Made by a program: the position numbers and the translations under genes. Positions 11,801 to 22,700 of a stretch of 64,000 bases of DNA are shown here, one piece after another. The stretch's first letter is position 1. Every line of letters starts with the position of its first letter. This DNA comes from Manis javanica (taxonomy: Eukaryota > Chordata > Mammalia > Pholidota > Manidae): NCBI RefSeq assembly GCF_040802235.1, contig NC_133166.1, forward strand, positions 114,342,991 to 114,406,990. Reading direction: 5' to 3'. The notes under the pieces were generated by a model, which was not told the origin of the DNA, made no database searches, and saw nothing but the letters and a program-made list of their open reading frames with translations.

Positions 11801-14800
11801 GGAGGCTGGGACCCCCTGTGGCCCTGCGTAGTGGAGGTGAATTTCCACTGCACTGGTGCTCCGGCCCTGCTGTGGGTACAGCCCCTGCCCCCAAGCCTGG
11901 CTTCCGACAGCACTGACACTCCTGGGCATGTCTGTTTATACTTATCCCTGGATGTCTGCTCCGGGCAGCAGACGGAACTGACCCACTTGCCCATTGGGGT
12001 CCCACCTGGTGACAAGCGCCCTTCAACAGGCACATTGGGAGAAGAACTCAGGAGCCAACCGGTGTCTACTCCCAGCACAGTGGCTTCCCCCCAGCCCTGG
12101 CCTGGCCTCCCCTCTCCTCGGCCCCGCCTCCTTGGCACGGAGTCCACCTCGCCCTGTCCCTCTCCCCCTTCCCTGAAGCATCGCACTTTGGTGACCGGTT
12201 CAGGCCTTGCAGCCCCTGACTGCACAGATGCAGTGGGCTTCTCCGTGACTATGAGTAAGAACAGGACAGAAGCCCCCATTCCCTACGGGCCTGCCCTGTA
12301 CCAGGATGGGCTATGAACCCTAAACCTCACAGGTGTCCCCTCACTCGCTCCTCCGGATGTGGAAGTGCAGCTCAGAGGGGCTGAGCAGCTCTGGGAAGGG
12401 GCCAGGGAGGGCCAGGCTATGGGGAGATAGACCCAGGGTGCTGCCCTGATGCTGTAGTCCCCCTTCATCCCGGCCCCAGGAGCCCCCCTGTACCCCCTGT
12501 GTGCCTTCACTGGGGGGCACCTCCCCAGGCCCCTGTGCTGTCAGCCCGGGCATGCAGTGGGCGCTGCCTGTGGCCCAGCACGGAGGACGCCGGACACCCT
12601 GGCAGGGTTCTGGGTCAGAGCCTCTGAGCAGGGTCTGTGGCGCAGGGTGCTTCAGGGGCCCTCAGGGCCCAGCCCCTGGCTCCTAGTCCCGCTGTGGCCT
12701 CTCAGAGTGGGGCAATCTGAGTGTAAGGGGGAAAGGTGGATTTGGAGGTGTGGGGTGGGATGCCAAGTGACGGGCACCACAGGAAGCTGCCCAGGTGCAC
12801 GAGGACTTAGCACGTGTGCTTTCCTCAGGAGGGGACCCCACCTGCCCTACTGGGTGCCACACCACCGCCTGCCCAACGAAGAGCCCTTCCAGATGGTGGG
12901 CCGGAAGACGCAGAGGATACTCAGCCAGATGGAGGGCCTCCCAGAGGGGTGTTCCTCAGTTTACACTCTCTCTACTGGGCTGTGCCCCTCCTGACGCTGC
13001 CCTTTTTCCTGGTGCTGTGCTGCTGCTGTATCTGGCGATGGCGCAGTAAAAGTGTGAGTGACCCCTGACTACACAGCCCTGTGGCCCAGGCACTCCCCAG
13101 CCAGCCCCCCAAAGTATGGGGACTCCTGGCTGCCCCGGGATTCCGCCTGTGGGAAGGTTCCCGTCAATTCTGAGGTCATCACCTGCGCACATGGAGCCTC
13201 AGAGCTGCCCTCCCATTCCTGGGCACACAGCCTGGCCTCTGAGGGGCTTTGTGCCTCAGGCTTGGCCCAGAGAGGGGACCTGTGAGCAGCCCTACCCCTG
13301 AGGAGAAGTGACCCCAGGCCCTGACTCAGGCTTCTGAAGGACCCACAGGGACAAAGGCCAGGGAGGGGCCTCTGCTGTGGATTGGAGGAAAGCACAGACC
13401 CTGCCTGGGCAGCGATGGCCCCAAAGGGAGGGCCAGGTGCCCCCCGATTGCTCTCCTCTGGGGCAGCTGTGCCTTTAAAAACACACATGGCCTCTGCCCA
13501 TCTCTGGAGCCCTGTCCTTCCTTCCCAGTCACTACTCAGGACCCGGTCGTGCTGGGCGCCAGTCTGGGCAGGGAACAGAAGTGAAGTGGCCCCATTCCTG
13601 CCATGGCAGCTCCAGGACTGGTGTCTCGATGGGCCTTGGTCCCTGGGGTACTGGGGAAAAATGTCACCTTCATGGCATGTGGCCATTCTGCTGCCTAACC
13701 AGGGCAACAGCAGAGGGCAGAGGCGGGCCCCGGGTAGGGCGGGTGCAGAGGCCCGGCTAGCTGGGCTCCCAAGGGCAGGCGCGGGAGCACTGTGGGAGGA
13801 AGGACCCCGGGGGTGTGAGGGGGCAGCCCCAGCAAGATGCCGGAAGGCCTGAGGTCTGCACACTGGGGGCCTGAGGACAGGAAGCCAGGGTGCCGGGTGG
13901 ACTTCCCTGAGGGCCGGGCACAGGGGCGGTTCAGGGTGTGCGGAGGAAGCGGGGAGGAGCAGGAAGGGAAGGGGAGGATCTCTTGTCTTCATAAGACATA
14001 CAGGGTGCTGATGAAAACCCCCTGTTAGACGCCTGCAGCAGCACCAGGCATCCTAGGCTGAATGTCTGCCCGGGGACCCACGGGGAAGGGTGGGCTCAGT
14101 GCAGGCAGGTGGAGCCAGCCGGCCACAGACCCACATGCAGCGAGCCCTCAGGTGGACACCCAAGGCCCTGCTCTGTCCCTCTGCTGCAGAGCAGGCCCCC
14201 TCCTGTGTGCACGGCTGAGCCAGAGCCAGGCTTCTCTAAGGAGGGCTGCCCCGGGAACGAAGGCGAGGTGATAGAATTTCTTGCCCTTTTGGGGAGCAGC
14301 CTCATTTGCAAACTAAGAGTTGCCGGGTTTGCACTAGGGCGGCTCTCTCCTAAGGGACACGGTGCTGCCCCTCGGTCCTTGAGTTCTCCCAGCAAACACT
14401 GGCGGAGTGGCCAGGAAGTGACAGGTGTAGGGCAACAGCCACAGTGTCCCTACCCCAGGAGCTGCCCGCCAAGAAGCAGACACTGTTTTCTCCTTCTAGA
14501 GCCCAGCCGCACTGGCCCAGAAGTGCCCCTCGGTCATTGGATCGTGCTGTAGGAATCCTGATAAAGAGAAGATGAAGGAACCAGAGGTGAGAAGGGCCCT
14601 AGACAGGTGCTGATGCCCCAGGCTGGGCCGAGGGCGGCCAGGGGCAGGCGGCTCCTGCCCCACAGACACGGGCCCAGAAGGCCTGGCTTCTGTGGTGGTG
14701 AGGTTATGGGTGCTGGGCTTTGATCACCCGGCACCACAGTAAGGACACCATCCGGGCCCTAGAGGCCTGGGACAGAGAAAAGGCGTGAGGGCCCATATTC

Positions 14801-16285
14801 CCCACCCCCAGCTGGTCCCCGCCCCCGGGTCTCCCCTTATCACGGGCCCAGGCTTCTGGATGTGGGTGGCTGCCGACAGGTGCCCGTCCGCGGTGCTGGC
14901 AGAGCTTGTCGTCCGCTCCAGCCAAGCTCAGGCTTCCTCGGCCCTTGGGTGGATTGGTGAGAACACACGGGACGGCACAGCTCGCCCAGGTCAGGAAAAG
15001 CCAGGGAAGTTCTGTGCCGAGTTCCTCCTGCCATGAACACTCCCCAAAAAGAGAGTGTCACCTGCTGCTCCTGCAGACGTCCCCTCAGCAGAGTGAGGGA
15101 GAGGACTGCAGGGTCCCGGGAACCCACTGAGGAAGGGAGACGGGCACCTGGAGGAGGGGCCTGAAGTACCCCCCACCCCAGAACCTGGGCCCCATGCAGT
15201 GAGGAGAACCCCGTCCCGCAAGGCCCGGAGATGACAGGGGTGGATGGGCTCCCGGTTGCAGGTGTTGAGAAAGAAAGAGCCCTGCGGTGTCTGTCAGGCT
15301 CTGCCCCCGTCTCCCTGATTCTACATTAGTTTTGACAGATCCATTAAGTCCTCCTAAGCATCAAGGGGTAGCTGAGAGCCATCCTGCTCTCCCTGCAGGA
15401 AGTGTGGGGCCCCGGGGAGCCCAAAACACACCTGCCAGAGATAGAAGCCCCTTGCTGGGGGTCTTTCTGCCACAGTGCCTGCCCCATGCAGGGCAGGGTC
15501 ACAGGCTTTGCGTGCACGCAGGCCAGGCTGCTGACAAGGGCGGGGCGTGGTGGTGAGGAGTCTAGCAAGCCAGCTGGGCCCCAGGGCTGGAGGCCCGGGC
15601 AGAGGGGAAGCACAGCTGAAGGTGGCAGCTGCCAGGAGCTGCTTCTCGGGGAGGGTGATTGTGTGAGGCCTGGAGTAGGATAAGGCAGAGCCAGGTTCCC
15701 AGGGGAGACGAGACGCTTGAGGAGGCCTGAGCAGGGAGGCCAAGGGCCCAGCCAGGCAGTAGGCACACAGGAAGGGGAGAGTGGACTTCCGGCCAGAGAC
15801 AGAGGCGCCCAGGACAGGATATGGGCAGACTGCGCTCTGAGGCTCGATGCGGGACAGACAGTTTCTCGGAAGCCCGATGTTAGCACGCTACACGGTGCCG
15901 CTAGGCAGACCTAGGGGTGTATCCATGGAACTCGGGCCAGCAGGACAAGGGTGGGCTTGAGAAGACAAGGAACCTGGCAACCCCAGGAGTGAGGGAAACC
16001 ACAGCCTTCAGCCCCCAATTCCAGTGGCCTCTCAGTAACTTTCTCTCTCTCTCCTCTTCTCCCCAGAGGTGTGATTCTGCCGACCCCCTAATGATGCCCT
16101 ATTGTGAGTCGTTGTCCTGCGGCACGTGGATCTACCATCGACCCAGCTGCCATTGCTCCCACTTCAGCAGAATCTGCTCATGTTGCCAGGGTGAGCAACC
16201 CATTCGCTGCCAGCGGAATGATGCCATTCATACCTGCTGCAACCTGGATGCTCTGGAAAGCAGCTCTGAAAGTCTCAACCCATGA
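2652..16285 (+). CDS. ANTXRL: ANTXRL copy A, anthrax toxin receptor-like membrane protein, 16 coding exons, 538 aa
   Basis: Exons: 2652-2836, 4779-4847, 5546-5617, 6776-6857, 6968-7001, 7995-8074, 8157-8225, 8593-8673, 8762-8822, 9361-9453, 10561-10630, 11213-11303, 12829-13053, 14500-14586, 15399-15497, 16067-16285. Phases join to one open frame. Layout: signal peptide 1-22; vWA domain about 52-230 ([30 protein letters not shown]); Anth_Ig-like region about 230-325 (VICQ-type core, [14 protein letters not shown]); stalk 330-374; membrane span about 374-397 with CCCC; cytoplasmic tail with CPSVIGSCC and 11 Cys in the last 72 residues. The order matches the ANTXR family and human ANTXRL as I recall it. 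MIDAS residues are D61 and S63 kept, but G65, I128 and G160 replace Ser, Thr and Asp. The exon 15 donor (AGG|GTCACA) is weak, so that boundary is the least certain. Ligand unknown. Confidence 0.87.
3330..3640 (-). mobile_element. L1 fragment, antisense, in ANTXRL copy A intron 1
   Basis: The AT-rich text (ttatctgatttaactatggc, gtaagcagcaaatatttggg) corresponds to the reverse strand of the L1 ORF2 region. The copy is old and fragmentary, and adjacent AT-rich sequence to about 3840 may belong to it. Twin in unit B at about 30875-31185. Confidence 0.6.
3843..3950. repeat. (CA)n microsatellite with CG interruptions, unit A
   Basis: About 105 bases of alternating purine-pyrimidine (CA with many CG steps) in intron 1, a sequence able to adopt Z-DNA. 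The pattern of CG interruptions differs from the unit B twin. Confidence 0.95.
8157..8673 (+). CDS. ANTXRL: ANTXRL copy A exons 7 and 8 (vWA C-terminal part), divergent from copy B
   Basis: Exon 7 (8157-8225) encodes residues 175-197 and exon 8 (8593-8673) residues 198-224. These read [10 protein letters not shown] and GHVLAVD, matching the LGANVYTLGV and GHVFAVE segments of human ANTXRL as I recall it. Nine of the first 51 bases of exon 8 differ from copy B, changing five amino acids, although the surrounding 20 kb is almost identical. Confidence 0.85.
8859..8968. repeat. (GT)n microsatellites in ANTXRL intron 9, unit A
   Basis: Two GT runs separated by GT-rich text just before the intron 9 segment that recurs upstream of the gene. 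Unit B twin at about 36403-36512. Confidence 0.85.
9830..10130 (+). mobile_element. L1 ORF2 fragment in ANTXRL copy A intron 10
   Basis: About 300 bases from the reverse transcriptase part of L1 ORF2. The frame reads [20 protein letters not shown] then SVAFLYPND and REIRKTIPF, diagnostic of the L1 palm region, and ends at an in-frame stop after KDTLKRN. Both ends of the element are missing. Unit B twin at 37374-37674. Confidence 0.92.
12829..13053 (+). CDS. ANTXRL: ANTXRL copy A exon 13: stalk and transmembrane segment
   Basis: Phase 0, 75 codons, acceptor ttcctcag and donor gtgagtg. The first 45 residues are rich in Pro, Gly and acidic residues ([18 protein letters not shown]), followed by a hydrophobic span ending in [11 protein letters not shown], whose basic residues mark the cytoplasmic side. 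Human ANTXRL as I recall it passes almost directly from the Ig-like domain into the membrane. The stalk may therefore be lineage-specific, formed by use of an upstream acceptor. A second ttcctcag at 12945-12952 would remove it but shift the frame. Copy B twin: 40373-40597. Confidence 0.75.
16067..16285 (+). CDS. ANTXRL: ANTXRL copy A last exon: Cys-rich cytoplasmic tail
   Basis: The acceptor ctccccag is followed by 72 codons and TGA. Eleven Cys occur in short clusters ([22 protein letters not shown]), as in the Cys-rich repeats at the end of human ANTXRL, though the tail is shorter. Copy B (43611-43829) differs at four bases within about 45, giving D472V and Y478H and one silent change. Confidence 0.82.
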   Translation, partial: RCDSADPLMMPYCESLSCGTWIYHRPSCHCSHFSRICSCCQGEQPIRCQRNDAIHTCCNLDALESSSESLNP

Positions 16286-16319
16286 CGCGATCTCTACGGC
16301 ACCCAAATCCCCATATTGT

Positions 16320-16785
16320 TTTTTTAATATTTTGGTATGATTAATATACACTTACATGAGCAACACTGTGGTTACTAGATTGTCCCCATTATCGAGTCCC
16401 TCCCACATACCCCATTACAGTCACTGACCATCAGCATAGTAAGATGCTCTGGAACCACTGCTTGTCTTCTCTGTGATGTGCTGCCCTCCCCGTGCCCCCC
16501 CACATTAGTGTGCTAATCATAATGCCCATTTCTCCCCTTATCCCTCCCTTCCCACCCATCCCCCACAGACCCTTTCCCTTTGGTAACTGTTAGTCTGTCC
16601 ATTCTTGGGTTCGGTGAATCTGCTGCTGTTAGGCTCCTTCAGTTTTTGCTTTGTTCTTAGACTCCAAAGATGAGTGAAATCATTTGGTACTTGTCTTTCT
16701 CCGCCTGGCTTATTTCACTGAGCATAATACCCTCCAGCTCCATCCATGTTGCTGCAAATGGTAGGATTTGTTACCTGCCACTTGA
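16320..16785. mobile_element. Lineage-specific L1 fragment just 3' of ANTXRL copy A
   Basis: The text (tacatgagcaacactgtggt, taccccattacagtcactga, catttggtacttgtctttct) belongs to an L1 family that I recall from pangolin and possibly xenarthran genomes. It begins about 35 bases after the stop codon, so the gene's 3' UTR may run into it. Unit B twin at about 43864-44329. Confidence 0.6.
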
Positions 16786-16839
16786 GGAGTATCAGACCCT
16801 TAGTTATCATCCCAGGTTGCTCTGGGGCTTGATGTAAGT

Positions 16840-16975
16840 CCCTTTTATTTATTTTATTTTTTATTTTTATTAAGGTATTATTGATAGACACTCTCATGAA
16901 GGTTTCACATGAAAAACTGTGGTTACTACATTCACCCATATTATTGAGAGCATATTTGGGTCTTCCTTTTATTTT
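16840..16975. mobile_element. Second short fragment of the same L1 family, unit A
   Basis: Attaaggtattattgatag and catgaaaaactgtggttact resemble the start of the neighbouring L1 type. It is short and truncated. Unit B twin at about 44384-44519. Confidence 0.5.
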
Positions 16976-17094
16976 TGTATTTTGTATTTTGTAAGTTCAA
17001 AAATAAAAGTTAACCCACAGAATGAGTGAAAATATTCCCAATACATATAGGCAACAAAAGACCAATAAGGAAATAATGAAGAATTTCTACTAAT

Positions 17095-17965
17095 CAACAG
17101 AAGACAGAAAACACAATAAAAAATGAGCAAAAAACTTGCAGAGACACTTCATGAAGGATGACATTCAAGTGGCCAATACATCGATGAAAAAGTACTCAGT
17201 TTCATTAGTCATCAGAGAGATGTTTACTAAAACCACAATGCAATACCACCACATGTCCCCAGAATGACTGATATGAAAAACATCACCAGCAGCAAGAGTT
17301 GGCCAGGACGTGGAGCAACTGGAACTCTTTTACACCGTTGGTGGGAATGCAAATTGGTGAATCACTTTGGAAGATTGTCTGGCAATGTCCAAACTGAGCA
17401 TACATGAATCCCATGGCCAAGCAATTCCATTCTGAGGTATATATATCCCACAGAAATACATATATAATGTCGAGCAAAAACATTCACTAAAATGTTTATA
17501 GCTGCACCAGTAGAAGCACCGCAGTGGCTCCAGACCGGAAACCGTACGGACGCCATTAACAGGAGAACAGGTGAATCGTGGCGTATTCTCACTACGGGGT
17601 ATCACGGAATGAAACCGGGTGGACCACGACTCTGCAACCGCACACACACCATGGGTGAGTCTCACTGACATGACACTGAATGGAGGAAGTCAGACACGAA
17701 GGATGACACACTGTGTGGCTCTTATTTGTATAAAATACAAAATAGTGGATGTTAATCTATGATGTCAGAGTCAGGAGGGTCTCACCCTTGGGGACAGTGA
17801 TTGGATGGGGGTCCATGGGGCTGTCTGATAAGAATATACTGTAACTGTCCCCTGATCTGAGTGGTAGTTGCAAAGTTGTGCTCACACTGTGAAAAAAAGT
17901 CAAGCAGTATATTTATGATATGTGCACTTTGGGTATGTATGTTCTACGTCAATCAAAAATGTTAA
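17095..17965 (+). mobile_element. Old L1 (L1M-type) ORF2 end and 3' UTR, unit A
   Basis: The familiar L1 tail order is present: gtcatcagagagatg, aatgcaataccaccacatgt, aactcttttacaccgttggt, gggaatgcaaattgg, aattccattctgaggtatat and a closing 3' UTR. There are many substitutions, so it is an old insertion. Unit B twin at 44639-45509. Confidence 0.85.
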
Positions 17966-19967
17966 GGAAGAAGCAAAAACAAAAAAATCCCATTATTTTT
18001 TGAGACTTTCACAAAAAACAACAGGTCGCTGATCCCTAGTTTCACCTCCATTCCTGTTTAGAGGTCCCGGTCTTTATTTTACTTGAGCTGTTTGTTTTGT
18101 TACTAATTTCATAGTTTTATTTATTGTTATCAAAGTTATTCATGCACACGGTGTAAAGGTCCAAACAGTTCTCTGGGGCTTGTTGTAGAAACCCCCTCCC
18201 CCAACCTCATCGGCTCTTGTCTCATCCCATCCGTCCAATACAGCTGTTACGACTGCACAGGCGTGACTCGCTGCATAACCTCTCCGTTCCCCTTGATCTA
18301 ATAAATGTCCTTTTGTGTACTGTTTGCATGTGCTTACCGTTCATTACTCTATAACCCCCAAATATTCCCCAGTTTGCGCAGACACACTCAGTAGCCTGTC
18401 ACGTACTCTGAATGACATCCCTTCTCTCAGTCCTCACCTGCTCCAGTGGGACCGGCTCCCCTCCAGCCCTGCTGAACAGCTGTGGGCTTCGGCACGCCCC
18501 TCACGGCCTTCCTGGGAGACCGCTCCCTCCTCTCCTGTGTTGGATCTCCTGTTTCATACGTACCAAGTCATCTTTATTTCCTTGTCCTGGTGGAGCAGGA
18601 AACCGCTTCTAAAAGTTTCCTGAGAAAAGGGGCATGGGAAGCAAAGCTTCGAGGTCTTGCATGTCTGAAAATGTATGTATGCCGTTCTCACACGTAAGTC
18701 ATTGCTTAGTTGCTTACAGAGTCCTATATTGGAAAAATATTCCCTCAGAAATTTGAAGTCATTGCTTCACTGTGTTCTTTCCTCCAGTGGATGACATTCT
18801 AGCTCTTGATCTTGGCATAAAACCTGTTTTTCCTCTTAGTTCGGGTTCCCCAAGAGACCCTGAGTCATGTGTGCACATGGAGTCACTCAGTGGAGACACG
18901 CAGAGGGGAGCAGGGAAGGGATCAGGGGAGAGAAGGCGGTCACCATGCTGACTGTGACTGAGGGACTGAGCATGTCTAAGGCTTAGCTCTGCATAGAGAT
19001 TTTGGGGAAATGGTGGCAAACATACATGTCAGAGTTCATGTGTGCAAGGACAAGGAAACTGTGTGTGTGTGCACGTGACATCCTCACAGTCAGCGGCTGA
19101 CAGCTGCTCCCAGGGAGGAGGGTAGTAATTCCCCAGCACTTCTGGCCTGCTATGAACCCCACAGAGCAGCCTTCCCTGGCTTTGGAGAGACTATCAGGCA
19201 AAAGAGAGCCAGATACTGGCAGTTAGACGTCAGCAGCAGTTCACTGAAGCGGGGCTGCCCAGGCCGTTAGCGGGGGGCGGGCAGTGATGTCTGCTGTGGC
19301 GACCTGGCTGGGCTGTTACTTGGGAACTCCCATCTGTATTCTTTTGTTTTTTCCTTTTGTCCATATTTTTCTGGACATCTCTTGTCTGGAGGGTTCCAGC
19401 CTGGCTGCCTGAGTTCTGAGCTCTCTGGTTCAAGGATTACCAGAAGATTAACCAGGGTTCCAGGGGAGGACCGGCTGGGAGTCTTGACATTCAGTGGGAG
19501 ACTAAACTTTCACTTAATCTTCCTATTTCAGGATGACACCCTTGACTTCTGGGGTCCCCCTGACCAGAGACTCTATAATTGGTGCTTTTCATGGTATAAA
19601 TTCTCAGACCTGTGCTGGTCGAGGCAGGGAAGTCACACACTTGCTCTCAGAGGAGAGGTATCGGGTTAAGTGGACTTTCAACCAAACATTCTGTTTTTAG
19701 CCCCATACTCACCTCCATAGGTGACTAGTGTCACTGATTCCTTTTGCAGCTTCTGTGATGTAAATCTGATTGCTTCTCTGCTTTCCCCAATCGGCTAAAC
19801 TAGTCACAATTTACTTCTCAGATTTCGGAGTCCCAAACATGTTGCTGCTGCCGCCGCCGCCTCTAGTGTCTCCGCTCCGCCCCGTGTGGTGTCAGTGCGT
19901 GCCCTCATGAGGCGCCCTTACCTATACGTAGGGAATGGATGGTGAGGTCAGCAGGCCCAGGGGGCAG
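17966..19967. other. Intergenic 3' part of unit A
   Basis: No exon recognised. About 18060-18340 looks like another degraded interspersed repeat that I cannot name. 18400-19650 is single-copy-looking sequence without splice-bounded homology. Twin in unit B at 45510-47511. Confidence 0.4.
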
Positions 19968-20150
19968 GGTTTGGACTCCACCTCTTTCGTGTTTTAGCTG
20001 TGGAGCTTTGGATGAGGTATCCAACCTCTTTTGGTCTGTGCTCCTTCATCATTAAAAAATGAGAATGCTGCTACCTACCTCAGAGGATTGCTCTGAGGAA
20101 AAAATGAGGACACATACAGGAAAGTACAAAACATATTGTTGAGCGTAGGG
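19968..20150 (+). mobile_element. MIR element, unit A
   Basis: Core text (gctgtggagctttggatgag, acctcttttggtctgtgctc, cctacctcagaggattgctc) follows the MIR consensus order. Unit B twin at 47512-47694. Confidence 0.75.
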
Positions 20151-21019
20151 TTGCGACTCAAAAATATCTTGGCTTCATTTTCCTGCATTTGGAGGTTGGG
20201 GAACCAGGGTGATGACTCAAGGAAGACAGCGAGGTAGACAGCAGGCTGGGCGGCTCAGGGGCAGTTTGGTTGGGCCACACCTCCACTGTCCTCTCTTTCA
20301 TCCCTATTGCCATTGCCTTGGATCCTGCAGATACAAGATTTTAAAAACATGAACTTACTATCCTATATTCTGGTAACCCCTGTCCCTATGCCAATCACAA
20401 AAAAAGGGGGTTCTGGGTTTATTATCTCTAGAAATGAATGACCGTAGAACACCAATTATAAATGAGTCAAAATTTTTTCTTTGGGATGTTAAAATCCAAA
20501 GACTCGAGGCATGATAAAAAAAACAGCTTTGGAAGAATAATTCAAGAGTTGATTTTTTTCAACACTGTCACATATATACATAAACACTGATACATGTGTG
20601 CACAAACAGACACACACACTGACTCACATCTGCATGTACACATTCAAAGAACTAGATAAAAATTCACTAGACTTTGGAGTAGGTAAGTCGGGTGGAAGCT
20701 GGGAGCTGGAACAGGTAATGTATGGAGAAACTACTGATGTCCTTTGATCTCTGCCCTCAGAAACGAAGTGACTTCCCCCTTTTTTGGTTGTGGCATCAAG
20801 CTGCTTGTGAGGAGGTTAGGATTGTTTCAGCAGGAATATAAAGAGAAGAAAAGAGCTAATTATGCATTTATTATGCATCTACTGAAATTCAGAAGGATTT
20901 TCTAGCAATGCAATAGGCTTGAAATCTGGACTCTAAGGGAAGAATCATATTCGCTTAGCTCCCGTTTAACATAATCAAGATCCAGATCTAGAGTCAACAT
21001 TCTACTAAAGAAGGAGGTA

Positions 21020-21125
21020 ATTCGATTTCTTGTCTAACATCCTCATCTGACTATAATGGTGATAATCACACCTACCTCAAAGGAATGCTTCTGAAAGGAA
21101 CTCCGATGTTCTAATGTGGCAACTA
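21020..21125 (+). mobile_element. Short MIR fragment, unit A
   Basis: Ctcatctgactataatggtg, gataatcacacctacctcaa and the following text match the 3' half of MIR. It is degraded. Unit B twin at about 48564-48669. Confidence 0.5.
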
Positions 21126-21989
21126 GTGTCATGAGGTCAAGGATAGGATGTAAGAGGAACGAGAATCCTGCCCCTTCTTGGCGTGGGGATCGAAGAAGAG
21201 GAAAGCCGGGAGGAGTCAGGAGAGCAAAGCTGGAATCATAGAGGCTTAACGTGGAATTGGGGAAACGGCTTCAAAAACATCTAGAAAATGGAAGAACTTT
21301 CCTAAATTGGCACAAACTTGTGTCTAATTTAGATGAGTGGGCAAATTAGGGTGACCTGGCAAGGAGGTAAGGCCTCCCCCTCTAGTCCTTCCCCAGGTAG
21401 GTACTGAGCTGAGCCATGGGCCTGGCATGGGGCACAGTGTGACAAGAAGATAACGAATGGACAGCATGTGGTTGGGACAGCTTGGGTCAGGGACTAGATG
21501 AAGGACGTGGTGGACATTTAGGGGGTCCACTGGGCTTTCCAGAACCACAGGGAGGTTGCTTCTGCTCGTAAGTAGCGATGAGATCAGACCCAGCCAAGGG
21601 AGACCCAAGAAATACTCCAGCTATTGAGATGAACCAAAGGCCAGCAGGGTGACTGTAACCAAATACACATTGACCCATAAGCACCCCTCCGGTGGCAGAA
21701 CCCCCAGGAGGCAGAGGACCCAATGCAATGGGCCACCCTGGGCGTCCCTACCTAGTAAGCCACATTCCCCTCCCCGTTTGCAGGGCAAAGCTGCAAGGTC
21801 TGGGGACCTGCCTAGACTCAGGGCGCGCGCGAGGGTGGACACGCCCTCCCCACCTGGGTCCCACACGCTCACTAACAGCCCGGCCTGGAACCACAGTCTC
21901 TGGCTGGGCAGGAGGACAGCTGCCCTTCCCTGTCCTGCCTTGACACCAGTGACCTGGGTTCTGTCTGGCTGTGGCCACCCTCTCCTCAG

Positions 21990-22700
21990 CCTTGTGCGAT
22001 GCAGGGGCCCCCACCGACGCCTTGCAGGTGCGCGGCGTGGCCGGGGCGGGCGGCGGCGGGGGCAGGGGTCGGTGCGCAGCCGGTGCAGCGCGGCCGACTC
22101 ACCTGCATGGCCGCGGCCCCGCGGAGTCGGCAGCGGCTGGCGGCCCGGTGTGCGCCCGCCCTGACTTCCGCGTGGGGCTCGCCGCTCCCTCCCCGCCCCT
22201 GCCACCTGCTCCCGCCACGCCCCTGCCCTTCCCTGGCGCCTTCCGGGGACCCCTCCCGCCTCCGGAGGCCGTCGCCCCCACCTGCGGGGACGCTTCCCGT
22301 TCATTGGGGGGGGCTGCCTCAGTCCTCCTTGCTGACCCCAGGACCCCAACCTCATCAGCCTCCGAGGCCGATCCCCTAAGAGGAGAAACCGCGGCGGGAG
22401 GGCCGAGGGTGGGGCAGATGCCCAAGAACCCAGCCTTCTCCCGGCCTGAGCCTAGGCTTTGTGGGCCCGGTGGGGAGGGCAGCCTCGGGGTCCTTAGGAC
22501 GGGGGGCTGGCCCTGGGCTGCAGGACCGAGGGGCGGCTTCACCGCTTCCTGTGGGTCAGCCGCAGACGGCTCCAGGCCCCCAGGGCGGGCCTGTCCTTTG
22601 GGAGACAGTAACTGCCCCCGGAGGAGGTTGGGGTGAAGCTGGGACTCGGGGCAGGAGCTCAGCTGGGCAAGGCACACGGAGACGCTGAGCTGCGTGTGGG
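21990..22700. promoter_or_regulatory. CpG island with a possible minus-strand first exon
   Basis: Dense CpG and GC. On the minus strand, a well-placed start codon in GCGGCCATGCAG (ATG at 22108-22106) is followed at once by a consensus donor GTGAGTC (22102-22096). This is the look of a CpG-island promoter with a minimal coding first exon pointing left, toward unit A. No matching downstream exon was found, so this could be a lncRNA, a lost gene's promoter or chance. Confidence 0.45.

Larger units (their letters stand above)
616..21682 (+). repeat. Segmental duplication, unit A (about 21.07 kb)
   Basis: The unit matches 28161-49226 base for base over almost its whole length, in the same orientation, with an offset of 27543-27545 that changes only at a few small indels and microsatellites. 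The left edge is where both copies begin to read ctgccacactccctgcgtg. The right edge is where both read aaatacacat, then gaccc and diverge within about 15 bases. Differences are few and clustered: about 8107-8760, 16085-16125 and 19700-21680. The unit contains one whole ANTXRL gene, its promoter, a fossil exon and several LINE fragments. Confidence 0.96.

Noticed and set aside
12953-13053. Shorter exon 13 starting at the inner acceptor
   Set aside because: It would shift the frame after exon 12 and lose the membrane span, whereas the upstream acceptor gives a clean phase-0 exon of 75 codons.
13069-13992. 307-codon open frame on the minus strand (repeated at 40613-41536)
   Set aside because: It is Pro/Ser-rich with no known domain, lies in an ANTXRL intron and part of exon 13 antisense, and is explained by GC-rich composition. 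Its presence in both units only reflects the duplication.
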